Made by a program: the position numbers and the translations under genes
Notes under the pieces: model-generated
What the model saw: the letters and a program-made list of their open reading frames with translations, nothing else
Databases searched by the model: none
Told to the model about the DNA's origin: nothing
Shown here: positions 20,351 through 29,554 of the stretch, one piece after another
How the letters are laid out: each line of letters begins with the position of its first letter
How positions within the stretch are numbered: position 1 is the first letter of the stretch
Origin: Palsa-504 sp963744575
Lineage (GTDB): Bacteria > Actinomycetota > Actinomycetes > Streptosporangiales > Streptosporangiaceae
DNA length: 64,000 nt
Direction: 5' to 3'
Assembly: GCA_963744575.1 (NCBI GenBank)
Contig: CAVUUF010000009.1
Location: 62,001-126,000, forward strand

Positions 20351-21099
20351 GACAGGACCCCCATTTCCTCGAGCACGCGGACCAGGCCGGGGACGGCCTC
20401 GACACCGTTGCCCAGCACCTCGGCCTGGTGCTGGCTGGACTCGGGCACGCGGAGGACCTCCTTGCGCAGCCCTTCGGCCGCCCACTCGGGCGAGGTCCGC
20501 TCGACCCTGGCGCGCTTGGCCCGCAGCCGCCCGGGCAGCGACGGGTAGCGCGGTAGGTTGATGCCTTCCTTGACGGTGACCACCGCGGGCAGCGGCAGCT
20601 CGTAGGCCTCCTCCACGCCGCGGTACTCGCGGCGGGCGACCACGTCGCCGTCGGACACGGTCAGGTTCTTGATCCCGGTGGCGACCGGCCAGCCGAGCTC
20701 GTGCGCGAGCCGGACGCCGACCTGGTAGTCCCCGGTGTCGGCCGCCTCGTTGCCGAGCAGCACCAGGTCGTAGCCGTGCGCCCGGACCTCTTCGGCGATG
20801 GCGGCCGCGGTGGCGATCGGGCCGAACTCGCGGCCGTCGGTCTCCAGCAGGACCGCCCGCCCGGCGCCGAGGGCGAGGGCGCCGCGGAGCTGCTCGATCG
20901 CCGCCTCGGGGCCCAGGGTCAGCACCGAGGTCGAGCCGCCGTCCCGCTCGGTGATCTGCACCGCCTCCTCGACCGCGCATTCCTCGTGCGGGCTGATGGA
21001 GAACCCGGACGCCCGGGTGTCCACCTCCTGCCCGTCCGGGGTGACCGCGATCTTGCCGCCCACGGTGGGGACGCGCTTGACGCAGACCAGAATTTCCAT
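20347..21099 (-). CDS. etfB: Electron transfer flavoprotein beta subunit
   Basis: 250 residues. Starts MEILVCVKRVPTV as in ETF beta proteins; contains SISPHEECAVEEA and DLVLLGNEAADTGDYQVG (nucleotide-binding part) and VVTVKEGINLPRYPSL. It forms a heterodimer with EtfA and binds AMP. Only 7 bases separate it from the flavoprotein gene and its end overlaps etfA by 4 bases, so this ETF seems dedicated to the operon's oxidation step. Confidence 0.93.
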   Translation of the reverse strand: MEILVCVKRVPTVGGKIAVTPDGQEVDTRASGFSISPHEECAVEEAVQITERDGGSTSVLTLGPEAAIEQLRGALALGAGRAVLLETDGREFGPIATAAAIAEEVRAHGYDLVLLGNEAADTGDYQVGVRLAHELGWPVATGIKNLTVSDGDVVARREYRGVEEAYELPLPAVVTVKEGINLPRYPSLPGRLRAKRARVERTSPEWAAEGLRKEVLRVPESSQHQAEVLGNGVEAVPGLVRVLEEMGVLS

Positions 21100-21106
21100 A
21101 ACCTGC

Positions 21107-23619
21107 TTAGCTCCTGATCCGGTCGTTCTGCGGGTCGAACAGCGGCGTGGCGCCGGCCCGGGCCACCGTGACCGGGTACCGCTCGCCCATGTACTCCACC
21201 AGCAGCGAACCGCCCTCGACCGCGTGCTCCGCGGGCAGGTAGGCCATCAGCAGGTGGCTGCCCACCGACGGGCCCGAGCCCGCACTGGTCACGTACGACG
21301 GCCGCCCCTTGACGTCCACCAGCCGCTCCCCGGCAGACGACAGGATCGGCTCGCCGCCGAGCATGTACCGCAGCGACCCGTCCGCCGACTCGTGCGAGTC
21401 CACGGTCAGCGTGCACAGCACCGCGCACGGCGGCTCGGCACGCTGCCGCAGGTAGGCCTCCTTGCCGATGAACGCCTGCGTCCTTCACCTTGGGCCGGGT
21501 CATGCCGGCCTCGACCAGCGTGTAGTCCGGGGTGAGCTCGGCGCCGAACGCCCGGTACCCCTTCTCCAGCCGGCCGGTGGTGCCGTATACCCCGATGCCG
21601 GCCGGGACCAGACCGTGCGGCTGGCCCGCCGACCATAGGGTGTCCCACAGCCGCAGCCCCTGCTCGATCGGGACGTGCAGCTCCCAGCCGAGCTCACCCA
21701 CGTAGGAGATGCGCGACGCGAGCACCACGATCCCCCCGACCTCGATCTCACGGCAGGTGCCGAAACCGAACCCTTCGTGCGAGACGTCGTCGGCGGTCAC
21801 CGCGGCCAGCACGTCCCTGGCCCGGGGTCCCCACAGCCCGATCGTGGTCCAGGCCGAGGTGAGGTCGGCCAGGAACGCACCGGCCGGCAGGTGGCGGCGG
21901 ATCCACTTGGCGTCGGACATCCCGGTCGCGCCGCCGGTCACCACCCGGAACCGGTCGGCGGCCAGCCGCATGACGGTCAGGTCGGCCCGGAAGCCGCCGT
22001 TTTCGTCCAGCCAGGAGGTGTAGACGACGCGGCCGACCGGCACGTTCAGCTGCGCCACGGATAGGTTCTGCACCGCGTCCAGCGCGTCAGGCCCGGATAT
22101 CTCCAGGACGGCGAACGCGGACAGGTCGACCAGGGCGCAGGCGTCCCGCATGGCCAGGTGCTCGGCGTTGATGACCGGCGACCACCAGCGCGACTCCCAT
22201 TCGGCGGTCCGGTCCATCAGCCGGCCCGCGTACCGCTCCTGCAGCGGTTCGTTGGAGCCGTACCAGTGCGGCCGCTCCCAGCCCGCGGTCTCGTAGCACA
22301 CCGCGTCCAGCGCGCGCTCCCGCTCGTACACCGGGCTGAGGCGGACCGGGCGGCCGGACTCCCACTGCTCGGCCGGGTGCACGATGCCGTACATCTTGTT
22401 GAAGCCCTCGCGGGCCCGGCCGCGGACGTGCCCGGCGGTGGTCTGGTACGGGTAGAACCGGGCCGCGTCGGCCTCGTGCACGTCCACCGTAGGCACCCGG
22501 CCGGACATCAGCTCGGCCACCGCGCGGCCGCAGCCCGGGCCTTCCTTGATCCAGCTCGCCGCGGCCGCCCACAGCCCCTTGGCCTCGGGCATCTCGCCGA
22601 GCAGCGGATGCCCGTCCGGGGTCATCGAGATCAGGCCGTTGATCGCGTACCTGATGCCGGCCTTCTCATCGCCCAGCAGCTCGGGCATCAGCTCGAGCGC
22701 CTGCTCCAGCTGCGGGTCGAAGTCCTCGCCGGTGAACGGCATCTCGGTGGGCGAGAGCACCGACTCCTCGATGGACGGGATCGCCTCCGCCGGGACGATG
22801 ATCGGGCGGTGCGCGTACGAGCCGACCTCCATGTCGCCGCCGTGCTGGCGCTCGTACATGTTGGTGTCCACGTCGCGGACGATCGGGTAGGAGATCTCGC
22901 CCGGCGTGTCGGCGAACAGCGCGATCGGGCCGACGCTGATCATCTGGTGCACGGTCGGGGTGAGCGCCAGCCTGGCCCCGGCCATCCGGGCGATCCGCGG
23001 CGACCACACCCCGCAGCAGATGACCACGTTGTCCGTCTCGATCTCGCCAGCACTCGTGGTCACGGCGCGCACCCGGCCGCCGTCCACCGTGATGTCGTGC
23101 ACCTCGGTGCCGGCCAGCACGGCGAGCGCGCCGGGCCGCTGCGCGCCCTCCCGCATCAGCGTGCCGGCCCGCAGCGAGTCGACCACGCCGACGGTGGGGA
23201 AGTGCGCGCCGCCCAGGATGACCGACTCGTCCAGGTAGGGCACCAGCTTGTTCACCTCGCCCGGGGTGATCAGCTCGGCCGGGATGCCCCACGCCCTGGC
23301 CTGGGTGCACCGCCGCCGCAGCTCGGTCATCCGCTCCGGGGCTGCGGGCCACCTCGATGCCGCCGCTCTGCGTGAACACCCCGAGCTCCTGATACTGCGC
23401 GGTGCTGTCCGCGGTCAGCTCGAACATCATCTTCGAGTACTCGATCGGGAAGATGAAGTTAGATGCGTGGCCGGTGGAGCCGCCCGGGTTCGGCATCGGT
23501 CCCTTGTCCACCAGGACCAGGTCCCGCCAGCCGAGCTGCGCCAGGTGGTGCACGAGGCTGTTGCCGACGATGCCGGCCCCGATGATGACGGCGCTGGCCC
23601 GCGCCGGAGTCTGGTTCAT
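21107..23619 (-). CDS. Dimethylglycine/sarcosine dehydrogenase-like flavoprotein with GcvT domain (two frameshifts)
   Basis: Corrected for two single-base insertions the protein is about 836 residues. N-terminal FAD fold IIGAGIVGNSLVHHL; GSTGHASN with H51 at the site where FAD is covalently held in dimethylglycine dehydrogenase; then a C-terminal GcvT-like folate domain (DLSAFAVLEISGPDA). Family reaction: oxidative N-demethylation of dimethylglycine or sarcosine, giving methylene-THF and passing electrons to ETF. Frame breaks: an extra base in the G run at 23338-23341, and an extra base at about 21479; downstream frames rejoin family sequence (FIGKEAYL after the second). Followed by etfBA, preceded by a MetF-like gene. 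Confidence 0.87.
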
Positions 23620-23622
23620 GAA

Positions 23623-24477
23623 TCATCCTGCCAGTAGTGTGTTGCCGGTTCCGGTGCGCTCCAGGGCCGCCTTGCGCCATTGCTCGGCCTGCCGGAGCTG
23701 GTTGAAGGTGAACAGGTGCAGCCCGGCCACGCCGGCCCCCGGCGTGGTGATCACCGGGGCGGCCCGGTCGAGCAGCCGGTCCGGGCTGTACCCGCCGGGC
23801 ACCCAGAACCGCACGATCCAGCCGGGATGCCTGGTGACGAAGCGGGCCGACTCCGCGGCGCCGGCCACCGCCGCCATCCGCAGCAGGCGGCTGCGCTCGG
23901 CCGGGCCGGCCAGCCCCACGTACAGCGGCAGGGACACGCCGCGGGCCCTGACCCGCTGGATCCAGCGGCCCAGCCCCGCCCCGTCGAAGCACACGTTGCT
24001 GACGATGTAGCTGGCGTGCCTGCGCTTGTCCCACATTGCCTGGATCGTGACGTCGTCGTGGATCTTGGGGTGGCTCTCCGGGTAGCCGGTGATGCCGATC
24101 CGGCGGAACGGGTGGTCCATCTCGGCCAGCCGCTCGAGCAGCGGCAGCGCGCCGTCGAATGGGCCGGCCGGGTGCGTGGCGTCGCCGCCCGGCACGAACA
24201 CGTCGTCCACGCCGGCGGCCCGCAGCCGGGCCACGATGTCGTCCAGGTGCGCCTGGCTGGGGACCGAACGGGCGGCCAGGTGCGGCACCACCCGGTAGCC
24301 CCGGGCGGCCAGCCGCTCGGCGAGCTCGATCGTCGGGTCCAGGCCCTTGACCGGCGACGCGGTAACGGTCACGGTCGCCCCGCTGGCACCCAGTCGAGCC
24401 ACGGCCTGTTCGGTGCCCTTCGCCGGGATCACCTCGTACCGCGGGCTCCGCAGCAGCGCCTCCAAAATGGTGCTCAT
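23623..24477 (-). CDS. Methylenetetrahydrofolate reductase (MetF) family protein
   Basis: 284 residues from ATG MSTILEALL, whose start overlaps the DUF1638 stop by 4 bases. The PF02219-type barrel shows TVTASPVKGLDPTIELAERL, VPGGDATHP and the MetF hallmark GITGYPESHP. Family enzymes interconvert methylene-THF and methyl-THF using bound FAD. In this operon the sensible direction is oxidation of methyl-THF produced by the corrinoid methyltransferase, feeding methylene-THF into C1 metabolism; direction and electron acceptor are inferred. The flavoprotein gene starts 3 bases after it. Confidence 0.85.
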   Translation of the reverse strand: MSTILEALLRSPRYEVIPAKGTEQAVARLGASGATVTVTASPVKGLDPTIELAERLAARGYRVVPHLAARSVPSQAHLDDIVARLRAAGVDDVFVPGGDATHPAGPFDGALPLLERLAEMDHPFRRIGITGYPESHPKIHDDVTIQAMWDKRRHASYIVSNVCFDGAGLGRWIQRVRARGVSLPLYVGLAGPAERSRLLRMAAVAGAAESARFVTRHPGWIVRFWVPGGYSPDRLLDRAAPVITTPGAGVAGLHLFTFNQLRQAEQWRKAALERTGTGNTLLAG

Positions 24478-25145
24478 CTTTCCGCTCCCCTCGCGGGCGC
24501 TTCTCTTGGCGGCGTCTTCTGGCATGCCTCCGGCATGACGCACGGGGGCGCGCAAGACGGCGGAGCGGAGGGCGTCTCCTCGACCAACGACGCGAGGGCG
24601 CGCTCCAGCCGACTCACCCCGGTGTCGATCCGGGTCAGCGGCAGGCCGAACATCCCCGCCACCCGCTCCGCCTCGGCCTCCAGCGCCGCGGTGGGCTCCT
24701 GCGCCAGCCAGACCAGCCGCGTGTAGTGGCCGAAATAATCGGCCCACAGCTCCGGGTGCCGGTCCAGGCCCAGCTCGGCCAGCACGCAGCGGTCGAAGCC
24801 GCGCAGCAGGAAGTCGGTGAGCAGGTAGGTGCCGGGTTCGGCTGCGAACACCGCCGCCACCCGGTCGGCGCCCGCGAACACGTCGTAGCAGTGCAGCCCG
24901 GGCAGCCGCCGCACCCCGTACCGGGCGCACAGCTCGTCCAGGGCGCCGTAGCTGCCGCAGTCGGCGTAGGCCAGGGCGACGGTCCGGCCCGACGCCCGGG
25001 CGGAAGCCATCGCCCGTTCGGCCTCGGAAATGATCGTCTGCGGCCGGTTGTGCAGCACCGCGGGCAGCGGCCGTACGGCGGCCGGCCAGCCGCGCCGGGC
25101 CACGATCTCCCGGACGTGCCCGGCCAGCGCCCCGCAGGCGATCAC
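24474..25145 (-). CDS. DUF1638 family protein
   Basis: About 223 residues. Starts MIACGALAGHV, with LPAVLHNRPQTI, ALAYADCGSYG and LPGLHCYDVFAG blocks and conserved Cys/His/Asp that suggest metal or corrinoid chemistry. DUF1638 proteins are known mainly from corrinoid methyltransferase gene sets of methanogens and anaerobes; no biochemical role is settled to my knowledge. The GTG at 25145 fits family N-termini and abuts the RACo stop (TGA at 25147-25149). An ATG at 25217 has a stronger GGAGG site but would add 24 unconserved residues and overlap RACo by 71 bases. The C-terminus is Pro/Cys-rich. Confidence 0.75.
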   Translation of the reverse strand: MIACGALAGHVREIVARRGWPAAVRPLPAVLHNRPQTIISEAERAMASARASGRTVALAYADCGSYGALDELCARYGVRRLPGLHCYDVFAGADRVAAVFAAEPGTYLLTDFLLRGFDRCVLAELGLDRHPELWADYFGHYTRLVWLAQEPTAALEAEAERVAGMFGLPLTRIDTGVSRLERALASLVEETPSAPPSCAPPCVMPEACQKTPPREAPARGAER

Positions 25146-25146
25146 C

Positions 25147-27008
25147 TCAAGAAGCGGGGAAGGGGAGCTGTTCCACGAAGCGGTCGTTGAAGTCGGCGCG
25201 GTCAGAGAGCTCGACATACCTCACCTCCTCCAGCAGCGCCAGGCCGCCGGCCCGCTCGCGCAGGCTGAGCAGCGCCATCTTCGCCCCCTCGCCGGCCACG
25301 TTGCCCGCGGACACCACGCGCATCACCGGCACCTGGGGGACCAGGCCGATCCTGATCGCGCTGGCCGGGGACAGGTAGCTGCCGAACGACCCGGCCAGCA
25401 GCACCTGCTTCACGTCGGCCGCTTCCAGCCCGGCCTGCTCGAGCAGGATCTGCCAGCCGGTGGCGATCGCCGCCTTGGCGAACTGCAGCTCGCGCACGTC
25501 GCGCTGGGACAGGTAGATGCTGTCTGCTGCCGCCGGACCCCGCCAGTGCAGCACGAACACCCGCTCCTGGCCGACGCTGGTCAGCCGGCCCGCCAGCCCA
25601 GGCGCGGTGACCCGCGCCTGTTCCTCGCTGATGAACCGGCCGGAGGAATCGAGCAGGCCCACCCGGACCAGGCCGGTCACCGCGTCCACCAGGCCGGAAC
25701 CGCACAGGCCCTGCGGCTCGGCGTCGCCGATCACCTTCAGGGCCAGCTCATCGGGGGTCACCGCGACCACCTCGATGGCGCCGTCCGCGGCCCGCATCCC
25801 GCACCTGATCGCGGCGCCCTCGAACGCGGGCCCGGCCGGCGCGGCCGTGGCCAGCAGCCACTCCCGGTTGCCCAGCACGATCTCGCAGTTGGTGCCGATG
25901 TCGACGAACAGCCGCACCCGCGCGTCCCGGTCCATCCCGCTGGCCAGCAGCCCGGCCGTGATGTCGCCGCCCACGTAGGCGCCGAACGCGGGGAACACCA
26001 CCGCCCGGGCCCGCGGGTGCACGACGCCGCCCAGGCCCAGGTCGGCCGCGAGGACCTCGGGGTAGCATCCGGGCGGACAGGATGAACGGGCGCCATGCCC
26101 AGCGGCTCGGGGTCGATGCCGAGCACCAGGTGGGTCATGGTGGCGTTGCCGGCCACCGCGACCTCGTACACCTCGTGCGGCTCGACGCCGCCCCGGGCGC
26201 ACACCGCCTGGGCCAGCTCGGCCAGGGTCTCCCGGGCCAGGTTCTGCAGCTTGTCCAGCGCGCCCGGGTCCATCATGGTGGCGCTGATCCGGGTGATCAC
26301 GTCGGCGCCGAACGGCTGCTGCTTGTTCAGCGTGGATTCCACCCCGGCCGGCGTCCCGGCGGACAGGTCGAGCAGGGTGGCCACCACCGTGGTGGTGCCC
26401 AGGTCGAAGGCGATGCCGAACCGCCGGGCGGTGGTGTCGCCGGGCTCGACCGCGATCAGCACGTCGTCCACGACCACCGCGGTGACCTGGTAGTCCGCCT
26501 CGCGCAGCGTGCGGCCGAGGGTCTTGAGCACGGACAGTTCGGCCCGCGGCTCCAGGTCGTCCAGCTGGGCCAGCACCCGCTCCAGGTCGCTGGCCTGATC
26601 GGCCAGGCTCGGCTCGGCCAGTTCCAGGTACCGCTTCTGCACCGCCGGGCGCAGGATCACCTGGCGTCCCACGCCCACCGTGGCCGCCTTGGGCCGGGTG
26701 GTCAGCGGCGGCACCTCCACCTGGGTGTCGCGCGTCGCGGTGCTGCGGCAGGCCAGCCGCCAGCCATCCCTGATCTCCTGCGGCGTGTAGGCCCTGACGT
26801 CCAGGCTGGACGGCGCCGGCGGCTCGCCGGTGATCCTGATCCGGCACTTCTTGCAGGTGCCGTGGCCGCCGCAGGTCGAGTCGATGGCGATGCCGTTCCA
26901 GCTGGCCGCGTCGAACAGGGTCACGCCGTACGGAACCCGCACCGCCCGCTCATTGAAAAGCAGATTGACCCGAACGGGCTGGGTGGCTGGGTCCTCTGCC
27001 GCCGTCAC
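25147..27008 (-). CDS. Corrinoid-activating (RACo-like) ASKHA/2Fe-2S protein, frameshifted
   Basis: About 619 residues after frame repair. N-terminus: a plant-type 2Fe-2S domain with CGGHGTCKKC and a fourth Cys in WRLACRS; middle: a linker; then ASKHA ATPase parts AFDLGTTTV, NATMTHLVLG and, after the break, VDIGTNCEIVLGN and AGSFGSYLSP. RACo proteins use ATP and a one-electron donor to return inactive Co(II) corrinoid to Co(I). The frame changes between about 26040 and 26090 (one base missing or two extra). GTG start overlaps the methyltransferase stop by 4 bases. Needed only if a corrinoid protein works in vivo, as the neighbours imply. Confidence 0.87.
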
Positions 27009-27910
27009 GTGGCTCCCCGGGCTTGCGCCTTGGCTTCCTCCGCGGCGGCCTGCTCGGCTGCTTTCCGGGCGGCGCGGTGCGCCGCGATCCAGCTGGCGCC
27101 CCACTCGTCCCGGCCCAGCACCAGGTCGGCCGCCTTGACCGCGCGGACGATCAGCGGCGCGCGGGCGTCCATGATCGCGCTGGTCAGCCCGGCTCTGATG
27201 GCGATGGGCAGGAACGTGGCGGCGATCGAGTGCCGGTCCGGCATGCCGAAGCTCACGTTGGAGGCTCCCAGCGTCATGTTCACCCCGAACTCGGCCTTGA
27301 GCATGGCGATGGTCTCGATCGTCCGGGTCGGGTGCAGGGTGTCCGCGCCGACCGGCATGGCCAGCGGGTCGATCACGATGTCCTCGACATCGATCTTGTA
27401 CTTCTCGGTGGCGACACCGATGAGCTTGCGGGTCAGCTCGACCCGCCGGGCCGGCTCCTCGGGGATCTCCTCCTCGTCGTTGGGCAGGCCGATCACGGCG
27501 GCGCCGTACTTCTTCACCAGCGGCAGGATCGCCTCAAGCCGCTCGTCCTCCGCGGTCACCGAGTTGACCAGCGCCTTGCCCTGGTAGGCGGCCAGGCCCG
27601 CGTCCAGCACCTCGATGATGGAGGAGTCGATGACCAGCGGCAGGTCGGTCAGCCGCTGGATCAGCGGGATGGCCTGCCGCATCAGCCCGGCCTCGTCGGC
27701 CAGCGGCGCGCCCATGTTCACGTCGAGCAGCATGGCCCCGCCGGCCACCTGCTCCTTGACGTCGATCTCCACCCGGGACAGGTCGCCGGCGCGCAGCTGC
27801 TGCTGGAAGATCTTCCGGCCGGTCGGGTTGATCCGCTCGCCGATGATCGCGAACGGCTGGTCGTCACCGATCCGGACCGTCTTGGCCGCTGAGGACAGGA
27901 TGGTGTGCAC
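27005..27910 (-). CDS. Methyltetrahydrofolate:corrinoid methyltransferase (MtgA-like, DHPS fold)
   Basis: 301 residues with a pterin-binding TIM barrel: FAIIGERINPTGRK, LLDVNMGAP, PLVIDSS, KALVNSVTAEDER and LGASNVSFGMPDR, as in MtgA and AcsE/MetH methyl-THF domains. It moves a methyl group between THF and the cobalt of the partner corrinoid protein, here presumably from methyl-corrinoid to THF. It lies 50 bases after the corrinoid protein gene and overlaps RACo by 4. The C-terminus is Ala/Glu-rich helix. The direction is inferred from the pathway. Confidence 0.9.
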   Translation of the reverse strand: MHTILSSAAKTVRIGDDQPFAIIGERINPTGRKIFQQQLRAGDLSRVEIDVKEQVAGGAMLLDVNMGAPLADEAGLMRQAIPLIQRLTDLPLVIDSSIIEVLDAGLAAYQGKALVNSVTAEDERLEAILPLVKKYGAAVIGLPNDEEEIPEEPARRVELTRKLIGVATEKYKIDVEDIVIDPLAMPVGADTLHPTRTIETIAMLKAEFGVNMTLGASNVSFGMPDRHSIAATFLPIAIRAGLTSAIMDARAPLIVRAVKAADLVLGRDEWGASWIAAHRAARKAAEQAAAEEAKAQARGAT

Positions 27911-27960
27911 GGGCTCGTTCCCCTCCGGGGCGTTGGTCTGCGTTATGCGTTGGCTCTGTC

Positions 27961-28626
27961 TCAGGCGGTCACGGGGGCGCGGCGCCGGGCGAGGAGTTCC
28001 TTGGCCCGGGCCACGGCCGCGGACGCGTCCGCCGCGTACCCGTCCGCGCCGACCACGTCCGCGTACTCCTGGGTGACCGGGGCGCCGCCGACCATCACGA
28101 TGACCTGGTCCCGCAGGCCGGCCTTGGTCAGCGCGTTGATGTTGGCCTTGAACATCGGCATCGTCGTGGTCAGGAACGCGGAGAACCCGACGATGTCGGG
28201 CTTGTGCTCCTTGATCGCCTCGACGAACTTCTCCGGCGCGACCTGCACCCCGAGGTCGATGACCTGGAACCCGGCCCCCTCGAACATGATGTTGACCAGG
28301 TTCTTGCCGATGTCGTGCACATCGCCCTTGACCGTGCCCATCACGATCGTGCCGATCGCCGCGGCGCCGGTCTCGGCCAGCAGCGGGCGGAGGATCTCCA
28401 GCGCCCCGGCCATCGCCTTGCCCGCGATCAGCATCTCGGGCACGAAGAAGTCGCCGCGCTCGAACCGGGCGCCCACCTCTTCCAGCGACGGGATCAGCGC
28501 CTCGTACAGCAGCGTCTCCGGCCCGAGACCCAGGGCCAGGCCCTGGTTAGTGAGCTCCAGCACCGCGGGCCCGTTGCCGACCAGCGTCTGGTCATACAGC
28601 TGGCCGAGCAGCTCTTCGGTCGTCAT
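27961..28626 (-). CDS. Methyltransferase corrinoid protein (MtgC/MttC-like)
   Basis: 221 residues. A four-helix cap domain (about 1-85) precedes a Rossmann B12-binding domain with DVHDIGKNLV (cobalt ligand H104), VIDLGVQV, VGFSAFLTTTMPMF and VMVGGAPVT. It shuttles the methyl group between the MttB-like enzyme and the MtgA-like enzyme. The start overlaps the iclR stop by 4 bases. Family size and motifs are normal, and the cobalt-ligating His is present. Confidence 0.93.
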   Translation of the reverse strand: MTTEELLGQLYDQTLVGNGPAVLELTNQGLALGLGPETLLYEALIPSLEEVGARFERGDFFVPEMLIAGKAMAGALEILRPLLAETGAAAIGTIVMGTVKGDVHDIGKNLVNIMFEGAGFQVIDLGVQVAPEKFVEAIKEHKPDIVGFSAFLTTTMPMFKANINALTKAGLRDQVIVMVGGAPVTQEYADVVGADGYAADASAAVARAKELLARRRAPVTA

Positions 28627-29411
28627 GCTGCACCTGCCTTCCGGTTCTGCCTGGCGGCCCGCTGCCGGTAGCCGAGCACGGCGGACAGCCCGGCCGCCTC
28701 CTCCGCGCAGTACCCGGCCACGGTGGGCACGCTGTCCCTGGTCATCCTGGTTGTCGGGGCCGACACCGACAGGGCCGCGACCACGCTGCCGTCGTAACCC
28801 CGGATGGGCACGGCCACCGCGATCAGGCCGGGTTCGAGCTCCTCCTCGGTCACCGCGTAGCCGCGGGCCCGCACCGTGGTCAGGTCGGCGCGCAGCGCCG
28901 CGTCCGACGTGATCGTCTTGTCCGTGCGACGCTCGAGCTTGTCGCCGGTCGGCTGGACCGTGCCGTAGGCCAGCAGCACCTTGCCCAGCGCGGAGCAGTG
29001 CAGCGGCACCGACATGCCGACCCAGTTGGTGCCGCCGATCAGGAAGGTGCTGTCCACCTGGGCGATCTGCTCGACCAGCCCGTGGCCTGCCACGACGCCG
29101 AGGTTGATCGTCTCGCCGGTCGCCTTGCCGAGCCGCTCGAGGAACGGCTGGGCCACCGCGACCAGGCCGGCCTCGGCGCCGCCGCGCCAGGCGAAGCTGA
29201 CGAACATCTCGCCGGGCAGGAACCGGCCGTGGTCGTCCCGCCGGACCAGCCCGTTGCGCTCAAGCGCGAGCAGCAGCCGGGACGTGGTGGACTTGGCCAG
29301 CCCGGTGGCCGCGCTCAGCCCGGTGAACGTCATCGGGTCCGCCGCGTGCACGACCTCCGAGAGCAGGCGAGCCGCCCGGTCCACGGCCTGAGTGCCGCTC
29401 TGGTTGCTCAT
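28623..29411 (-). CDS. IclR-family transcriptional regulator
   Basis: 262 residues. Winged helix-turn-helix (about 10-70, FTGLSAATGLAKSTTSRLL) then an IclR effector domain (about 85-250, VGMSVPLHCSALGKVLLAYG and VAVPIRGYDGSVVAALSVS). As first gene of the demethylation operon and divergent from the mttB-like gene, it most likely controls both sides and senses a pathway compound. It differs from the IclR fragment near 31.1 kb, so two regulators once flanked mttB. Confidence 0.92.
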   Translation of the reverse strand: MSNQSGTQAVDRAARLLSEVVHAADPMTFTGLSAATGLAKSTTSRLLLALERNGLVRRDDHGRFLPGEMFVSFAWRGGAEAGLVAVAQPFLERLGKATGETINLGVVAGHGLVEQIAQVDSTFLIGGTNWVGMSVPLHCSALGKVLLAYGTVQPTGDKLERRTDKTITSDAALRADLTTVRARGYAVTEEELEPGLIAVAVPIRGYDGSVVAALSVSAPTTRMTRDSVPTVAGYCAEEAAGLSAVLGYRQRAARQNRKAGAA

Positions 29412-29461
29412 CCCTGCGTGCTCATTCCGGCGTGGGGTTTCGTTCTTGCGCGGCTGGCATA

Positions 29462-29508
29462 GGTTCCACTTTATGGGACCCAGTTCTACTATGTGAATCG
29501 TAGGGTCC
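29462..29508. promoter_or_regulatory. Candidate IclR operator region between iclR and mttB-like gene
   Basis: The 143-base divergent spacer holds an imperfect palindrome GGTTCC-N7-GGGACC (29462-29480) and overlapping arms GGACCC (29476-29481) and GGGTCC (29503-29508), with CTAC/GTAG nested inside. Divergent IclR regulators usually bind such sites. Symmetry is visible; binding is inferred. Confidence 0.4.
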
Positions 29509-29554
29509 GGGTCTAAGATCGGTCAAGTTGCTGTCGCTGCGTCCCGAAGGCACG

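Noticed and set aside
23330..23345. Programmed ribosomal frameshift in the flavoprotein gene
   Set aside because: No slippery heptamer with downstream structure is evident, and similar indels occur in unrelated genes of the window.
29412..29554. Cobalamin riboswitch upstream of the corrinoid operon
   Set aside because: The spacer is too short once promoters are placed and has no B12-box-like sequence. A GCCACTG at 41497-41503 is isolated and in the wrong context.
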